Assembly (NCBI RefSeq): GCF_013318015.2
Contig: NZ_CP115842.1
Span: forward strand, 1,227,001-1,291,000
Length of the DNA stretch: 64,000 bases
Source of the DNA: Agrobacterium tumefaciens
GTDB taxonomy: Bacteria > Pseudomonadota > Alphaproteobacteria > Rhizobiales > Rhizobiaceae
Direction: 5' to 3'
Of this stretch, positions 1 to 8,868 are shown piece after piece (positions within the stretch are counted from its first letter, which is position 1; every line of letters begins with the position of its first letter). Made by a program: the position numbers and the translations under genes. The notes beneath the pieces are model-generated. The model did not search any database, was not told where the DNA came from, and was given only the letters and a program-made list of their open reading frames with translations.

Positions 1-1082
1 GCCATGCCGGCTGTACCCATCGGCATGTATTCCGGCCGCACCTTGCGGATCTTTTCGGTGACGGTCTTCTTGTCGACGCCGATGAAGGTTGGGACATCGT
101 GTCCCATCGCATTCATCGTGTGGTGCGACTTGTGGCAATGGATCGCCCAGTCGCCGACATATTTGGCGTCGAATTCATAGGCCCGCATGGCGCCGACGGG
201 GATGTCGATGCTGACCTCCGGCCACCGGGCCTCGGGCCGCACCCAGCCGCCATCCGTGCACGTCACCTCGAAATCATAGCCGTGCATGTGGATCGGGTGG
301 TTGGTCATGGTCAGGTTGCCGACCCTGACACGCACCCGGTCGTCCTTGGAGACCACCAGCGGATCGATGCCCGGAAATACCCGGCTGTTCCATGACCACA
401 GATTGAAGTCCGTCATGGTCATGATTTTCGGAACGTAGGAGCCGGGATTGATGTCGAAGGCGTTGATCAGGAACACGAAGTCGCGATCAACAGGCATGAA
501 GGTCGGGTCCTTTGGATGGACCACGAAAAAGCCCATCATGCCCATCGCCATCTGCACCATCTCGTCTGAATGCGGGTGGTACATGAAGGTGCCGGACTTC
601 ACGAGATCGAACTCGTAGACGAAGGTCTTGCCAACGGGGATATGCGGTTGCGACAGGCCGCCGACACCGTCCATGCCTGATGGCAGGATCATGCCGTGCC
701 AGTGGACCGTTGTATGTTCCGGCAGCTTGTTGGTCACGAAAATCCGCACCCGGTCGCCTTCTACGGCCTCGATGGTCGGGCCGGGTGACTGGCCGTTATA
801 GCCCCAGAGGCGGGCGGTCATGCCCTCCGCCATCTCGCGTTCCACTGGCTCGGCGACAAGGTGGAATTCCTTGACGCCATTGTTCATCCGGAAAGGCAGG
901 GTCCAGCCGTTGAGGGTGACGACCGGATTGTAATCGGGACCGGTAGTGGGCTTGACGGGGGCTTGCGTTGCTGCCGTTTCCATCACGGCAGCTTCCGGCA
1001 GGCTGCTATTCGATGTCTTTGCCCAGGCCGCCGTGGAGACCATTGCGGCGCCGACGCCCAGAAAGTTTCTTCTATTGAACAT
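1..1082 (-). CDS. Multicopper oxidase, CopA-like, Tat-exported (C-terminus cut by window edge)
   Basis: The reading frame opens at the ATG at 1082 and stays open to the left edge (360 codons seen). The N-terminus MFNRRNFLGVGAAM is a twin-arginine signal, so the enzyme is predicted to fold with copper in the cytoplasm and act in the periplasm, typically oxidising Cu(I). All four copper-ligand motifs are visible in order: HWHG, YHPHSD, HPIHMHG and HCHKSHHTMNAM, the last giving the type 1 Cys, His and axial Met. The visible tail begins to be Met-rich (EYMPMG), as in copper-resistance CopA proteins. The gene lies 14 bp downstream of the TolC-like gene and is probably its co-transcribed partner. 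Family call is firm; the substrate (copper rather than another metal or a phenol) is inferred from motifs and neighbours. Confidence 0.92.
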   Translation of the reverse strand, partial: MFNRRNFLGVGAAMVSTAAWAKTSNSSLPEAAVMETAATQAPVKPTTGPDYNPVVTLNGWTLPFRMNNGVKEFHLVAEPVEREMAEGMTARLWGYNGQSPGPTIEAVEGDRVRIFVTNKLPEHTTVHWHGMILPSGMDGVGGLSQPHIPVGKTFVYEFDLVKSGTFMYHPHSDEMVQMAMGMMGFFVVHPKDPTFMPVDRDFVFLINAFDINPGSYVPKIMTMTDFNLWSWNSRVFPGIDPLVVSKDDRVRVRVGNLTMTNHPIHMHGYDFEVTCTDGGWVRPEARWPEVSIDIPVGAMRAYEFDAKYVGDWAIHCHKSHHTMNAMGHDVPTFIGVDKKTVTEKIRKVRPEYMPMGTAGM

Positions 1083-1096
1083 GGTCGTTTCCTCTC

Positions 1097-2560
1097 TCAG
1101 TGTCCGCCACCGCTGCCGCCACCAGTGGCGGCAACTTCGGTCTCCGCGCCTGCCGTACCCGCGCCACCGCCGTAGATGGCGGGCGCAAGGCCGGCTTCCG
1201 CGAGCCAGAAGTCACGTTTGGCATTGATGGCGAGCAGGTTCGAATTGACCTTTTCGCGGCTGTCGGCGAGCAGTTCGAAGGTGTTGGTGAGCATGCCGTT
1301 ATAGGTCAGCAGCGACTCCTCCTCGATCTTGGTCCGCAGCGGCACCACGCTGTTGCGATAGTGCCGGGCGATGTCGTAGTTCGAGCGATAGGCCTGATAG
1401 GCGGAGCGGGCTTCGGAGCGGATATTGACCGCTTTTTCGGCCAGCAGGTTTGCTGCGCGCATATAGGCGAGTTCGGATTCCCGCATTCTTGCCCGACCGG
1501 AATCGAAGATCGGAATGACGAATTCCAGCTCGGCATTGCCCGTCGTCTGTTTGTGTTTTTCGCCGTCTTCAAGTTCGCGTTCGGTCTCGAAGCCGGAACG
1601 AAGTTCTAGATCGGTGACGTATCGGGTGGCTTCTGTGAGTTTAAACGACCGGGCGGTCGATTCCAGATCGAGCTTCGCCATCTGCAAATCCACCCGGCGC
1701 TGCAGCGCCTCAGCCTCGATCATCTCACGTTTGGCCAGATCCTTTGGAAGCTGGGGCAGGCGGTTGGGGATGGAGTAGTCTATGTCCGCGCCCCACAGGC
1801 CCATCAGCCTTGTCAGTTCCTCCTTCGCAAGCCGGGCTTCAAGCCGCGCCTTGGCGATCTGGCCGGTCAGTTCGGCATAGAAGACCTGCTCGCGAGCCTG
1901 GCCTTCCTTGTTCAGCGAGCCTGCTTCGCCAAGCTTCCTCGCAAGTTCCGAGGCGGCATCCGCGGCTGTCTGGGCCTGCGCCAGCTGGCCGACATTTTCC
2001 CAGGCAGCAACCGCCGTGATCCAGGCGCGGCGGGTATCTGCCGCCAATTGCAACGTCTTCAGCGCGGCTGCGAGCTGCGCCTTTCGGAAGCCGGTATCGG
2101 CAATCTCGACATTCTGTTTGAGCGTGGCCAGTGCCAGAATATTGGTGACGATCACACCCTCGATCGCCTTGTAGGCCCGGAGCCCCGGAGTGCCGATCCC
2201 CGTCAATCCGATGCCGACCCTCGGATTGACCAGCATGGTCGATTGCCAGGCGGTTGCGGCCGATTCACCCAGATCGGCATAGGCCGCCTGAAGGCCCTTG
2301 TTGTTGAGGAGCGCGACCTGAACCGCCGTCTCGACATCGATTGGTTTCGGCGACATCAGCGATTTGACGCGGGTTGCGGTTGCCTGCGCCTCGGCCCGGT
2401 TCTGTATCCAGACAGTCTGCTTTCCTGTCGCCTCGGTCGCCCTGGCCGAAACGGTGGTGAAGCCTGCGTTCTTCGAGGTGTAGTCGGTGGCCGTGACGCA
2501 GCCGCCAAGAACAAGCGGGACGGAAAGGACGGCCGTGAGTTTGATCACGCGTAGCGTCAT
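1097..2560 (-). CDS. TolC-family outer-membrane efflux lipoprotein
   Basis: This 487-aa protein starts with a lipoprotein signal (lipobox LGGC, Cys21) and continues with the long helical repeats and AxQ-type segments of TolC/CusC outer-membrane channel proteins. The C-terminus is Gly-rich and ends GGH. Proteins of this family form the outer-membrane duct of tripartite export systems. It overlaps the upstream lipoprotein gene by 4 bp (ATGA-type junction) and precedes the multicopper oxidase, which points to a copper or silver role. No RND pump or periplasmic adaptor gene is in view on the upstream side, so the partner must lie beyond the left edge or elsewhere, or the protein acts alone. Confidence 0.85.
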   Translation of the reverse strand: MTLRVIKLTAVLSVPLVLGGCVTATDYTSKNAGFTTVSARATEATGKQTVWIQNRAEAQATATRVKSLMSPKPIDVETAVQVALLNNKGLQAAYADLGESAATAWQSTMLVNPRVGIGLTGIGTPGLRAYKAIEGVIVTNILALATLKQNVEIADTGFRKAQLAAALKTLQLAADTRRAWITAVAAWENVGQLAQAQTAADAASELARKLGEAGSLNKEGQAREQVFYAELTGQIAKARLEARLAKEELTRLMGLWGADIDYSIPNRLPQLPKDLAKREMIEAEALQRRVDLQMAKLDLESTARSFKLTEATRYVTDLELRSGFETERELEDGEKHKQTTGNAELEFVIPIFDSGRARMRESELAYMRAANLLAEKAVNIRSEARSAYQAYRSNYDIARHYRNSVVPLRTKIEEESLLTYNGMLTNTFELLADSREKVNSNLLAINAKRDFWLAEAGLAPAIYGGGAGTAGAETEVAATGGGSGGGH

Positions 2561-2787
2561 GATGCGTCTCCTTTCGGAGCCTGCGCATCGTTCTGATTAC
2601 GCCAGGGCTTCGGGTCCACCGGAGCACGGTGTGAGTAACCTGTGACCGGTGTCTGATAACGCAGAGGGGTGACGCCGAGCGACGGGTTTGCCGCGTCTTC
2701 ATACGAGGCGGCCTCGTTCATCGAGGATGTGGCTGTGCAGCCGCCCAGCAAAAGGGGCGCTGCAACCACGATGTAGATAGGGTTCAT
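2557..2787 (-). CDS. Small lipoprotein of the copper operon
   Basis: A 76-aa protein with a short hydrophobic signal and a clear lipobox (LLLGGC, Cys16), followed by a polar mature part of about 60 residues with no recognised domain. The mature part is rich in Pro, Asn and Asp and carries one YSHRAP segment. Start and stop overlap tightly with the TolC-like gene (4 bp), so the two are translationally coupled. It is most likely anchored in the outer or inner membrane and may help assemble the neighbouring channel. The function is not known to me. Confidence 0.7.
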   Translation of the reverse strand: MNPIYIVVAAPLLLGGCTATSSMNEAASYEDAANPSLGVTPLRYQTPVTGYSHRAPVDPKPWRNQNDAQAPKGDAS

Positions 2788-2874
2788 GGTAATTTCCGAA
2801 CAGGAGATGCAACGGCGCGACGGCGCTAAAGCCGTTCACGCACGATCATTGCCCGAGAGGCGGGCTTTGCCTGT

Positions 2875-3279
2875 TCAGATATTCGGTGGACGGTGAAGCA
2901 GCGGGATCTGGCCCACGGTCTTGCTGTCGTCAAGGAAGGAACGGATGGAATTGACGACTGGTCCGCCAAGGGCGTCATGCGCAATCAGTACCGCCATGCC
3001 GAGACAGAAATCGTTGCAGCATTCCGGCTTCACGGGCTTTTTGACGCCGCTGTCGTGGTCTGCCGTATCCATATTATGGTGGTCGCTGGACATCATGGCC
3101 GAACCGCCATGGTCCATCATCGCGCCATGATCCATCATCATGGCGGATTGGGTGGTCTGCATTTCCGCGGTATCGGGACCATGCATTGCGGCATTGACGG
3201 TGGAAACGCTGTATCCCGCCAGTGACAATATCATCACCAGTCGAAACAGCAGTGCCGTCAATTTCGATGTTCGCAACAT
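2875..3279 (-). CDS. Exported His/Met/Cys-rich protein, probable periplasmic copper binder
   Basis: The start is placed at 3279 (MLRTSK), giving 134 aa with a plausible signal peptide ending near VNAAMHG; the frame is open farther upstream and 3288 is an alternative. The mature part is packed with metal-ligand residues: runs such as SAMMMDHGAMMDHGG and SSDHHNMDTADHD, then a Cys cluster ECCNDFC. Such sequence suits Cu(I)/Cu(II) or Ag binding. It is the first gene of the operon lipoprotein-TolC-multicopper oxidase, 87 bp upstream of the lipoprotein. Metal binding is inferred from composition; no named family was recognised. Confidence 0.65.
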   Translation of the reverse strand: MLRTSKLTALLFRLVMILSLAGYSVSTVNAAMHGPDTAEMQTTQSAMMMDHGAMMDHGGSAMMSSDHHNMDTADHDSGVKKPVKPECCNDFCLGMAVLIAHDALGGPVVNSIRSFLDDSKTVGQIPLLHRPPNI

Positions 3280-3377
3280 CCCACGCATGCCCTGTAGAAG
3301 AGCCGCAGTCCTGAAGTTTGTCAATGGATATCGCTCATAACCATCAATAAATAGCACGTCTGCCGGTTCTTTAAACC

Positions 3378-4276
3378 TTACACTGTCTCCATAAAGGCAT
3401 CGTCGAGAATGAGGAGTTTACGTGCCTGCATGCGGGCATATTCCTCGTAAAAGCCCTGGGAGATCCAGAGAGCGGAACGCCCCTTCCGTCCGCTCCAGCC
3501 GATGCCACCGATCAGTTCGGCCGCGCCAAGCTTGCGCCTGACATGGATTCGGGAAAGGGAGGGCGATGCCGCCAGTTGCGATGCTGTTTTAACATCCGTC
3601 AGGTGTCTGCCCTGTTCTGTCGGCTTTTCCCAGTCGATCCCGGCGATCAGGCGGTCCATCAGCAGCCCGCCCGCGTCGAACCAGTTGAAGATGATGGACA
3701 GCGGGCCCGGGCAGCGCACTTCCGGATTGGACAGCAGCGCCTGCGCCACGCGCGGATGGATGTGTGCGAGCATGGTTTCGGATCGCTCGATAAACCGAGA
3801 GGCTCTGAACCCCTCATCGATGAGGTCCAGCGCCTGAAAATGCACGTCGTACCATTGGGCAAGCATCGCCAGGGTGGACGGTGAAGGCACCACGCCATCG
3901 GCCGGCTTTTCGCCGGCTTGGTGCGCCGGTCTTGTCAGGCCGCGTTTCAGCGCCTCTTTGAAGAAGGCATAGGCGACATCATGGCTGGCAATGCCGTGTT
4001 GGAGCGCGAGTTGGCCGAAATCTTCCCGCGTCAGGGCGGGTTCGTCCGTTCCGGTCTTGCGCTTTTGAAAATAGAGCGCCAACAGCGCGTGGCAAAAAGC
4101 GCGGTTATGTCGGGCGAACCTTCGTACAGGGCGATGAAACTTCCCGCCAGCAACCGTAGTGCTGCCGCGAAAGCACCCGTTTGAAGCAACCGGTCGATTT
4201 CGCTGGGTGGTAGCCTGCGGCCAACGGCGGAGGCGTCCGGCAACCCGGAGATCGCGAAATCGAAAAAATTGGTCAT
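3378..4276 (-). pseudogene. Winged-helix-like conserved protein broken by a one-base frameshift
   Basis: The natural start is the ATG at 4276 (MTNFFDFAIS), preceded by a good GAGGAG ribosome site. That frame reads sensibly to about residue 60 and then stops near 4031. The sensible continuation (LALYFQKRKTGTDEP to the stop at 3378) is in the next frame. Adding one base to the five-base A run at 4094-4098 (T run on the coding strand) would join the halves into about 299 residues reading ALFCHALLALYFQ. The C-terminal third (RIHVRRKLGAAELIGGIGW then GRSALWIS) resembles a winged helix-turn-helix. Upstream lie an AraC regulator and an acetyltransferase on the same strand. It may be a true pseudogene, a phase-variable gene or a sequence error. 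Confidence 0.6.
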
Positions 4277-4399
4277 GGGCAGCGCTCCTCGAATTGCCGG
4301 CACCATCCTCCTTGCGGAGTGTAATGAGGATTGGATGATCCATCGGCCTTACAGGGGTCGGGATGAGGCGTCTTCTCATTGCGCGCAGAGGTGACACTT

Positions 4400-5299
4400 T
4401 TAGGCCGTCGGCATGCCCGTGGCGCGGGCTTCGCCGGGCGTCATGCCATAGGTGCTGCTGAACACCCGGTAAAAGGTTGGAAGACTGTCGAAGCCGCAGC
4501 CATACGCGACCTGCGTGATTGGCAGGGCGGGAGATTCCAGCAGCAGGCGTCGCGCTTCCTCGATCCGCATGGAGGCGAGCGTGCGGGAAAAAGTCAGCTC
4601 TGCGCCATCGAAAACGACGTGCAGTTGCCGAAGCGAAATGCCCAGTTCCTTTGCCACTGCGGCAGGCGTGAGGTTCTGCCAGGACTTTTTGCGCATCATG
4701 ATGTCCTGGGCCGCATAACAAAGCCCGGTGCGGAGTGCGGCGCGCACTTCCGGCATTGCAGGCGAAAGCCGTCCACGCGCCGTCATGGCTAATCGGGCGA
4801 TATGTGTCACATCGCGCACGGGATCGATGAGCCTGCCGCGTTCGGCGTTCAGCGCGTTGAAGAGCGCCCGGAACGGCCGGGAGAAGGCGGTCTTGTCGGC
4901 GTAACGCGTGGCGAACAGGTCATCGGCCGGTCGGCCAAGCATGACTTCGTCGTCGACAGGGATCTTGAGCATCTTGTAGTGAAAATCCGCCTCACCGCCC
5001 GGTATCGCGTCATAGGGCAAGTCCGAATAGTTGATGGTGAAATCACCACCGCTGACGGCATGGATCCTGTCTCGGCCGGCATGCAGCAACCCCGAACCCT
5101 TCACCTGCAAGCCAATGCAGAGGCTGTCGCCGGCAATGCGGGCAATATCGGCTTCCGTGCGGTTGACCCGGTAAGAGGAAGCGCGCATTTCGCTTACGAC
5201 GGCGCCTGCAACAGAGCGCGCCTGAAACGACCCGCTGAAGGCCTGGCGGCGATCCGGCGCAAGCTCAATCGTTACGCCAAACAGGCTTTTGCCGCGCAC
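4400..5299 (-). CDS. AraC-family transcription regulator (5' end uncertain)
   Basis: The C-terminal ~100 residues carry the two helix-turn-helix motifs of AraC/XylS proteins (AVAKELGISLRQLHVVFDGA, then ITQVAYGCGFDSLPTFYRVF), ending TPGEARATG. The N-terminal ~180 residues match the AraC-binding-like sensory half. The first start codon in frame is GTG 5299, but recognisable family sequence (RFATEDFQPEHRFDQWRE) continues upstream without an ATG, GTG or TTG. An ATG at 5393 would fit exactly if the C run at 5377-5382 had five rather than six bases, adding 31 residues. It lies about 11 bp (from 5393) after the acetyltransferase stop, so the two probably share a transcript. Its target is unknown. 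Confidence 0.8.
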   Translation of the reverse strand: MRGKSLFGVTIELAPDRRQAFSGSFQARSVAGAVVSEMRASSYRVNRTEADIARIAGDSLCIGLQVKGSGLLHAGRDRIHAVSGGDFTINYSDLPYDAIPGGEADFHYKMLKIPVDDEVMLGRPADDLFATRYADKTAFSRPFRALFNALNAERGRLIDPVRDVTHIARLAMTARGRLSPAMPEVRAALRTGLCYAAQDIMMRKKSWQNLTPAAVAKELGISLRQLHVVFDGAELTFSRTLASMRIEEARRLLLESPALPITQVAYGCGFDSLPTFYRVFSSTYGMTPGEARATGMPTA

Positions 5300-5404
5300 T
5301 TCGCGCCATTGGTCGAAGCGGTGCTCGGGCTGAAAATCCTCGGTTGCGAAACGGATGATGGTGTTCGTGGCTTGCTCCCCCCAGATGAGCCATGTCCCCG
5401 CGGC

Positions 5405-5851
5405 TTATTGTTCGGTTGCGCGAAACCCAAGATGGACGAGCGGATAGGGCCGTCCCTGCCCGTCGAGGTCGGAGCGTCCCGTCGGCTTGAAACCGAGCCG
5501 GCGATAAAAGCCCATGGCCTGCGTATTCTGTTCGTTGACATCGGTGGTCAGCGCGGGGTGTGTGGCAAGCGCTGCCTGCACGAGCGTCTTGCCGATGCCT
5601 CTGCCGTGATAATCCGGATCGATGAAAAGCGCTTCCATGTGCCCTTCATGCAAAAACATGAACCCGAGAGGCTTATCCGACGCATCGACGGCGAGCATCA
5701 AAGCGGCCTCGGGAAGAAAAGCCGTCACTTCTTTCTCGATTGCGGCGCGATCCGCTCTGTGAAGAAAGTCATGGGTAGCGTCTACGGCCTTACGCCATAT
5801 TTCAAGGATGCGGGCCGTGTCGCGAGCGTTGGCGGGACGAAGTGTGATCAT
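5405..5851 (-). CDS. GNAT-family N-acetyltransferase (YjaB-like)
   Basis: A 148-aa single-domain GNAT protein. The acetyl-CoA pyrophosphate loop appears as YHGRGIGKTL in motif A, followed by the TDVNEQNTQAMGFYRRLGF segment typical of motif B, where the Tyr would act as general acid. The length is normal for the family. Acceptor substrates of YjaB-like enzymes are poorly known. The gene is divergent from bioB with about 220 bp between starts and precedes the AraC regulator on the same strand. Confidence 0.85.
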   Translation of the reverse strand: MITLRPANARDTARILEIWRKAVDATHDFLHRADRAAIEKEVTAFLPEAALMLAVDASDKPLGFMFLHEGHMEALFIDPDYHGRGIGKTLVQAALATHPALTTDVNEQNTQAMGFYRRLGFKPTGRSDLDGQGRPYPLVHLGFRATEQ

Positions 5852-6024
5852 GCCTGACCCTTAGCAATTGCGGCGTTTTTGCGCCATGGATCTTTTTCGC
5901 AAGGCGTTTTCCCACCCGCTAAATCCCCGCAGCCAAACGGCGCAGTCTTATCCCGCATATTTCTTCGATCTCCGGTGCCTGACGTTTTTCTCGAAAAAAG
6001 TCCTTGCAAAAGGGTCCGATAAAA

Positions 6025-6054
6025 AAATAGATAAAAATAAGTTCTATCTATTTA
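6025..6054. promoter_or_regulatory. Candidate BioR operators in the bioB promoter
   Basis: The gap before bioB is strongly AT-rich. AAATAGATAA at 6025-6034 is, on the other strand, an 8/10 match to the BioR box TTATCTATAA, and CTATCTATTT (from 6044) is a second, weaker copy. A possible -35 (TTGCAA, 6004-6009) sits so that the first box covers the -10 region, which would suit repression by the GntR-type regulator BioR. The assignment rests on the known alphaproteobacterial consensus; no bioR gene is in the window. Confidence 0.6.
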
Positions 6055-6074
6055 TTTGAAGGGAAGATCGCCGG

Positions 6075-7094
6075 ATGAATCAGATTATCACGGAAATTGA
6101 ACAAAATCAGGCGCAGATTCCCTCAATCAAAGCGGATCCTTCACTCGAAGAAGCAAAAATTATCTATAATTTACCATTTAATGACCTCCTGTTCCGGGCA
6201 CAGCAGGTGCATCGTCGCCATTTCGATGCCAACGCCATCCAGATGAGCCGGCTTTTATCGATAAAGACCGGCGGCTGCCCGGAGGATTGTGGTTATTGCA
6301 GCCAGTCCGCCCGCAATCCAACAGGTCTGAAGGCTTCCAAACTCATGGAGGTGGAGCGAGTGCTGGCAGAGGCACGCAAGGCGAAAGAGGGCGGGGCGAC
6401 GCGCTATTGCATGGGGGCGGCGTGGCGCAACCCTAAGGAGCGCGACATGGAGGCGGTGGTGGCAATGGTCCAAGGCGTCAAGGCGCTCGGCATGGAAACC
6501 TGCATGACACTCGGCATGCTGACGCCGGAACAATCCGAACGTCTCGCCCACGCCGGGCTAGATTACTACAATCACAATGTCGATACGTCGGAGCGGTTCT
6601 ATTCGGAGATCATCACCACCCGCACCTTCGAAGATCGGCTGGAAACGCTTGCCAATGTTCGTGATGCCGGCATGAAGGTCTGCGCCGGCGGCATTCTCGG
6701 CATGGGAGAAACGGTCGAGGACCGTATTTCCATGCTGGTAACCCTTGCTAATCTGCCGGTTCCGCCGGAAAGCGTGCCGATCAACATGCTGATCCCGATC
6801 CCCGGCTCGAAGCTTGCCAAGGCCGCTCCGGTTGATCCGATCGATTTCGTCCGCACCATTGCGCTTGCGCGCATCCTCATGCCCCGTTCGCATGTGAGGC
6901 TTTCCGCCGGACGTACCGAAATGAGTGATGAGACGCAGGCGCTCTGTTTTCTGGCCGGGGCGAATTCCATCTTCGTCGGCGAGACGCTGCTGACGGCGGA
7001 TAATCCGGGGGAAGATCACGATACGGCGCTGTTCCGGCGGCTGGGCCTGAAGCCGATGGCGTTGCAAACGGCGGAAGCGGGAGAGACCCGGTGA
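6075..7094 (+). CDS. bioB: Biotin synthase
   Basis: A 339-aa radical-SAM enzyme that inserts sulfur into dethiobiotin, the last step of biotin synthesis. The [4Fe-4S] cluster motif CxxxCxxC is at Cys68, Cys72 and Cys75 ([13 protein letters not shown]), and the later YNHNVDTS and RLSAGR segments are typical of BioB, the latter supplying the Arg of the [2Fe-2S] site. The start is ATG 6075 after a GGGAAG site. The first ~40 codons are unusually AT-rich and contain a perfect BioR box (6160-6169). The gene heads bioBFDAZ; its TGA overlaps the GTG start of bioF. Confidence 0.98.
   Translation: MNQIITEIEQNQAQIPSIKADPSLEEAKIIYNLPFNDLLFRAQQVHRRHFDANAIQMSRLLSIKTGGCPEDCGYCSQSARNPTGLKASKLMEVERVLAEARKAKEGGATRYCMGAAWRNPKERDMEAVVAMVQGVKALGMETCMTLGMLTPEQSERLAHAGLDYYNHNVDTSERFYSEIITTRTFEDRLETLANVRDAGMKVCAGGILGMGETVEDRISMLVTLANLPVPPESVPINMLIPIPGSKLAKAAPVDPIDFVRTIALARILMPRSHVRLSAGRTEMSDETQALCFLAGANSIFVGETLLTADNPGEDHDTALFRRLGLKPMALQTAEAGETR
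6160..6169. promoter_or_regulatory. Perfect BioR-box sequence inside the bioB coding region
   Basis: TTATCTATAA matches the published BioR consensus in all ten positions and is palindromic apart from its central bases. It falls in codons 28-32 of bioB (residues KIIYN), 86 bp downstream of the start. Whether the regulator binds here is untested; a chance match in this AT-rich stretch is possible. Confidence 0.45.
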
Positions 7095-8233
7095 ATTCGT
7101 CGGCGCTCTCCGCCTATGAGCTGAAGCTTGCCGGTCTGCACCGCAAGTCGCGCCTGCGGGCGCTAGCGCCCCGGCAGGGTATCGACTTCACCTCCAACGA
7201 CTATCTCGGGCTTGCCGATGCACCCCGGCTGAAGGCGGCGATCACTGACGCAATCGAGAGGGGCGTGCCTGTGGGTGCAGGTGGTTCGCGGCTGCTTCGT
7301 GGCAACCATCCCGAACATGAGGCGCTTGAAACGGAGGCGGCGGTATTTTTCGGCGCTGAGAGGGCGATCTATTTCGGTAGCGGATTTGCCGCCAATGTCG
7401 CACTTTTTTCCGCGCTGCCGCTGCGGGACGACCTCGTTCTCTACGATGCGCTGATCCATGCCAGCGTGCATGACGGCATTGCCGCCGGCAAGGCGAAGGC
7501 GGTCGCTGTGCCGCATAATCAGGTTGAGGCATTCGAACGGGAAATAAACAGATGGCGGCAGGCGGGCGGCAAAGGTCGCCCGTGGATCGCGGTGGAGAGC
7601 CTCTATTCCATGGATGGTGACCGGGCGCCGGTTGCGGCCCTTGCCGACCTCGCCGGGCGACATGGCGGCTTTCTCGTCGTCGATGAGGCGCATGCCACCG
7701 GCGTGTTCGGGCCGGGCCGGCGCGGCCTGGCCGCTGAACTGGAAGGTCGGGGTAATGTCGTGGCGCTGCACACCTGCGGCAAGGCGCTTGGTCTTTCCGG
7801 CGCGCTTATCAGTCTGCCTGCGGTTCTTGCCGATTACCTCACCAACCGCGCCCGCGGTTTCATCTATTCGACCGCGCCGTCACCGCTGATGGCGGCGGCT
7901 GTGCGGGAGGCCTTGCGGATCGTCGCCGACGAGCCCTGGCGGCGCATCCGTCTGGAAGAACTGATAAATTTGGCCAGCGAACAATTACGATCCCGGCTGG
8001 GCGTGACGCCCGGCGGCTCGCAGATATTGCCGGTGATGATTGGTGACAATGCGCGTGCACTGAAGATCGCCACGCGTATGCGGGACGGCGGCTTCGACGT
8101 GCGCGCTATCCGCCCGCCAACGGTGCCGGAAGGCACGGCACGCCTGCGCATATCCATTACGCTCAATGTCGAGGAAAGCCAGATCGCCGATATGGTCGGG
8201 CTGCTCGCCCTCGCCATGGAGGAGGAACGATGA
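7091..8233 (+). CDS. bioF: 8-amino-7-oxononanoate synthase
   Basis: A 380-aa PLP enzyme that condenses pimeloyl-ACP with L-alanine to give 8-amino-7-oxononanoate. The PLP Lys is K231 in [11 protein letters not shown]; the preceding [12 protein letters not shown] segment holds the cofactor Asp and His. The N-terminal NDYLGLA motif is typical. Translation starts at GTG 7091, overlapping the bioB stop, and ends overlapping the bioD ATG, so expression is coupled. Confidence 0.96.
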   Translation: MNSSALSAYELKLAGLHRKSRLRALAPRQGIDFTSNDYLGLADAPRLKAAITDAIERGVPVGAGGSRLLRGNHPEHEALETEAAVFFGAERAIYFGSGFAANVALFSALPLRDDLVLYDALIHASVHDGIAAGKAKAVAVPHNQVEAFEREINRWRQAGGKGRPWIAVESLYSMDGDRAPVAALADLAGRHGGFLVVDEAHATGVFGPGRRGLAAELEGRGNVVALHTCGKALGLSGALISLPAVLADYLTNRARGFIYSTAPSPLMAAAVREALRIVADEPWRRIRLEELINLASEQLRSRLGVTPGGSQILPVMIGDNARALKIATRMRDGGFDVRAIRPPTVPEGTARLRISITLNVEESQIADMVGLLALAMEEER

Positions 8234-8868
8234 GCCTCCGTTTCATCGTCTCGGGCACCGATACGGGTATCGGTAAGACGGTTTTTTCTGCGGCGCTTAC
8301 TCACGCATTGCAAGCCCATTACTGGAAGCCGGTGCAATCCGGGCTCGAGGAAGAGACCGACAGCGAGGTGGTGGAGCGGATGGGTGGCGTGCCGCGCGCG
8401 CGCATCCTGCCGGAGGCCTATCGCCTGAAAATGCCGGCCTCACCGCATCTTTCGGCCCGCTTCGACAATGTCACGATCGAGCCCGAGCTTTTGCTGCCGC
8501 CGGAAACGGATGGGCCGCTGGTGATCGAAGGGGCGGGCGGTCTGCTGGTGCCGCTGACCGACACATTGCTGTTTGTCGATATTTTCGCCCGCTGGCGAAT
8601 TCCGCTGATCCTGTGCGCCAGAACCTCACTCGGCACCATCAACCACACGCTGCTGTCGCTCGAGGCGCTGCGGCTGAGAGCCATTCCGGTGCACGGCGTG
8701 GTCTTCATCGGTGATGAGAACCGGGAAAATCAGCGCATTATCGCCGATATCGGCCGAGTTCGCTCGCTTGGCCGCTTGCCTCGCATACCGGAGATGACTG
8801 CCGAGGCGCTGCACCATGCATTCGCTCAACAATTCGATCTCGCTGATTTCCTGGAGGTGCCGGCATGA
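8230..8868 (+). CDS. bioD: Dethiobiotin synthetase
   Basis: A 212-aa P-loop ATPase that closes the ureido ring of dethiobiotin from 7,8-diaminopelargonic acid and CO2. The Walker A loop is [15 protein letters not shown] at residues 9-23, and the [10 protein letters not shown] segment near residue 100 is the family hallmark. It starts within the bioF stop (ATGA) and ends within the bioA start. Confidence 0.96.
   Translation: MSLRFIVSGTDTGIGKTVFSAALTHALQAHYWKPVQSGLEEETDSEVVERMGGVPRARILPEAYRLKMPASPHLSARFDNVTIEPELLLPPETDGPLVIEGAGGLLVPLTDTLLFVDIFARWRIPLILCARTSLGTINHTLLSLEALRLRAIPVHGVVFIGDENRENQRIIADIGRVRSLGRLPRIPEMTAEALHHAFAQQFDLADFLEVPA

Noticed and set aside
5868..6059. 63-residue frame in the bioB promoter gap
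   Set aside because: AT-rich, no ribosome site, overlaps BioR-like sites and lacks any conserved look.
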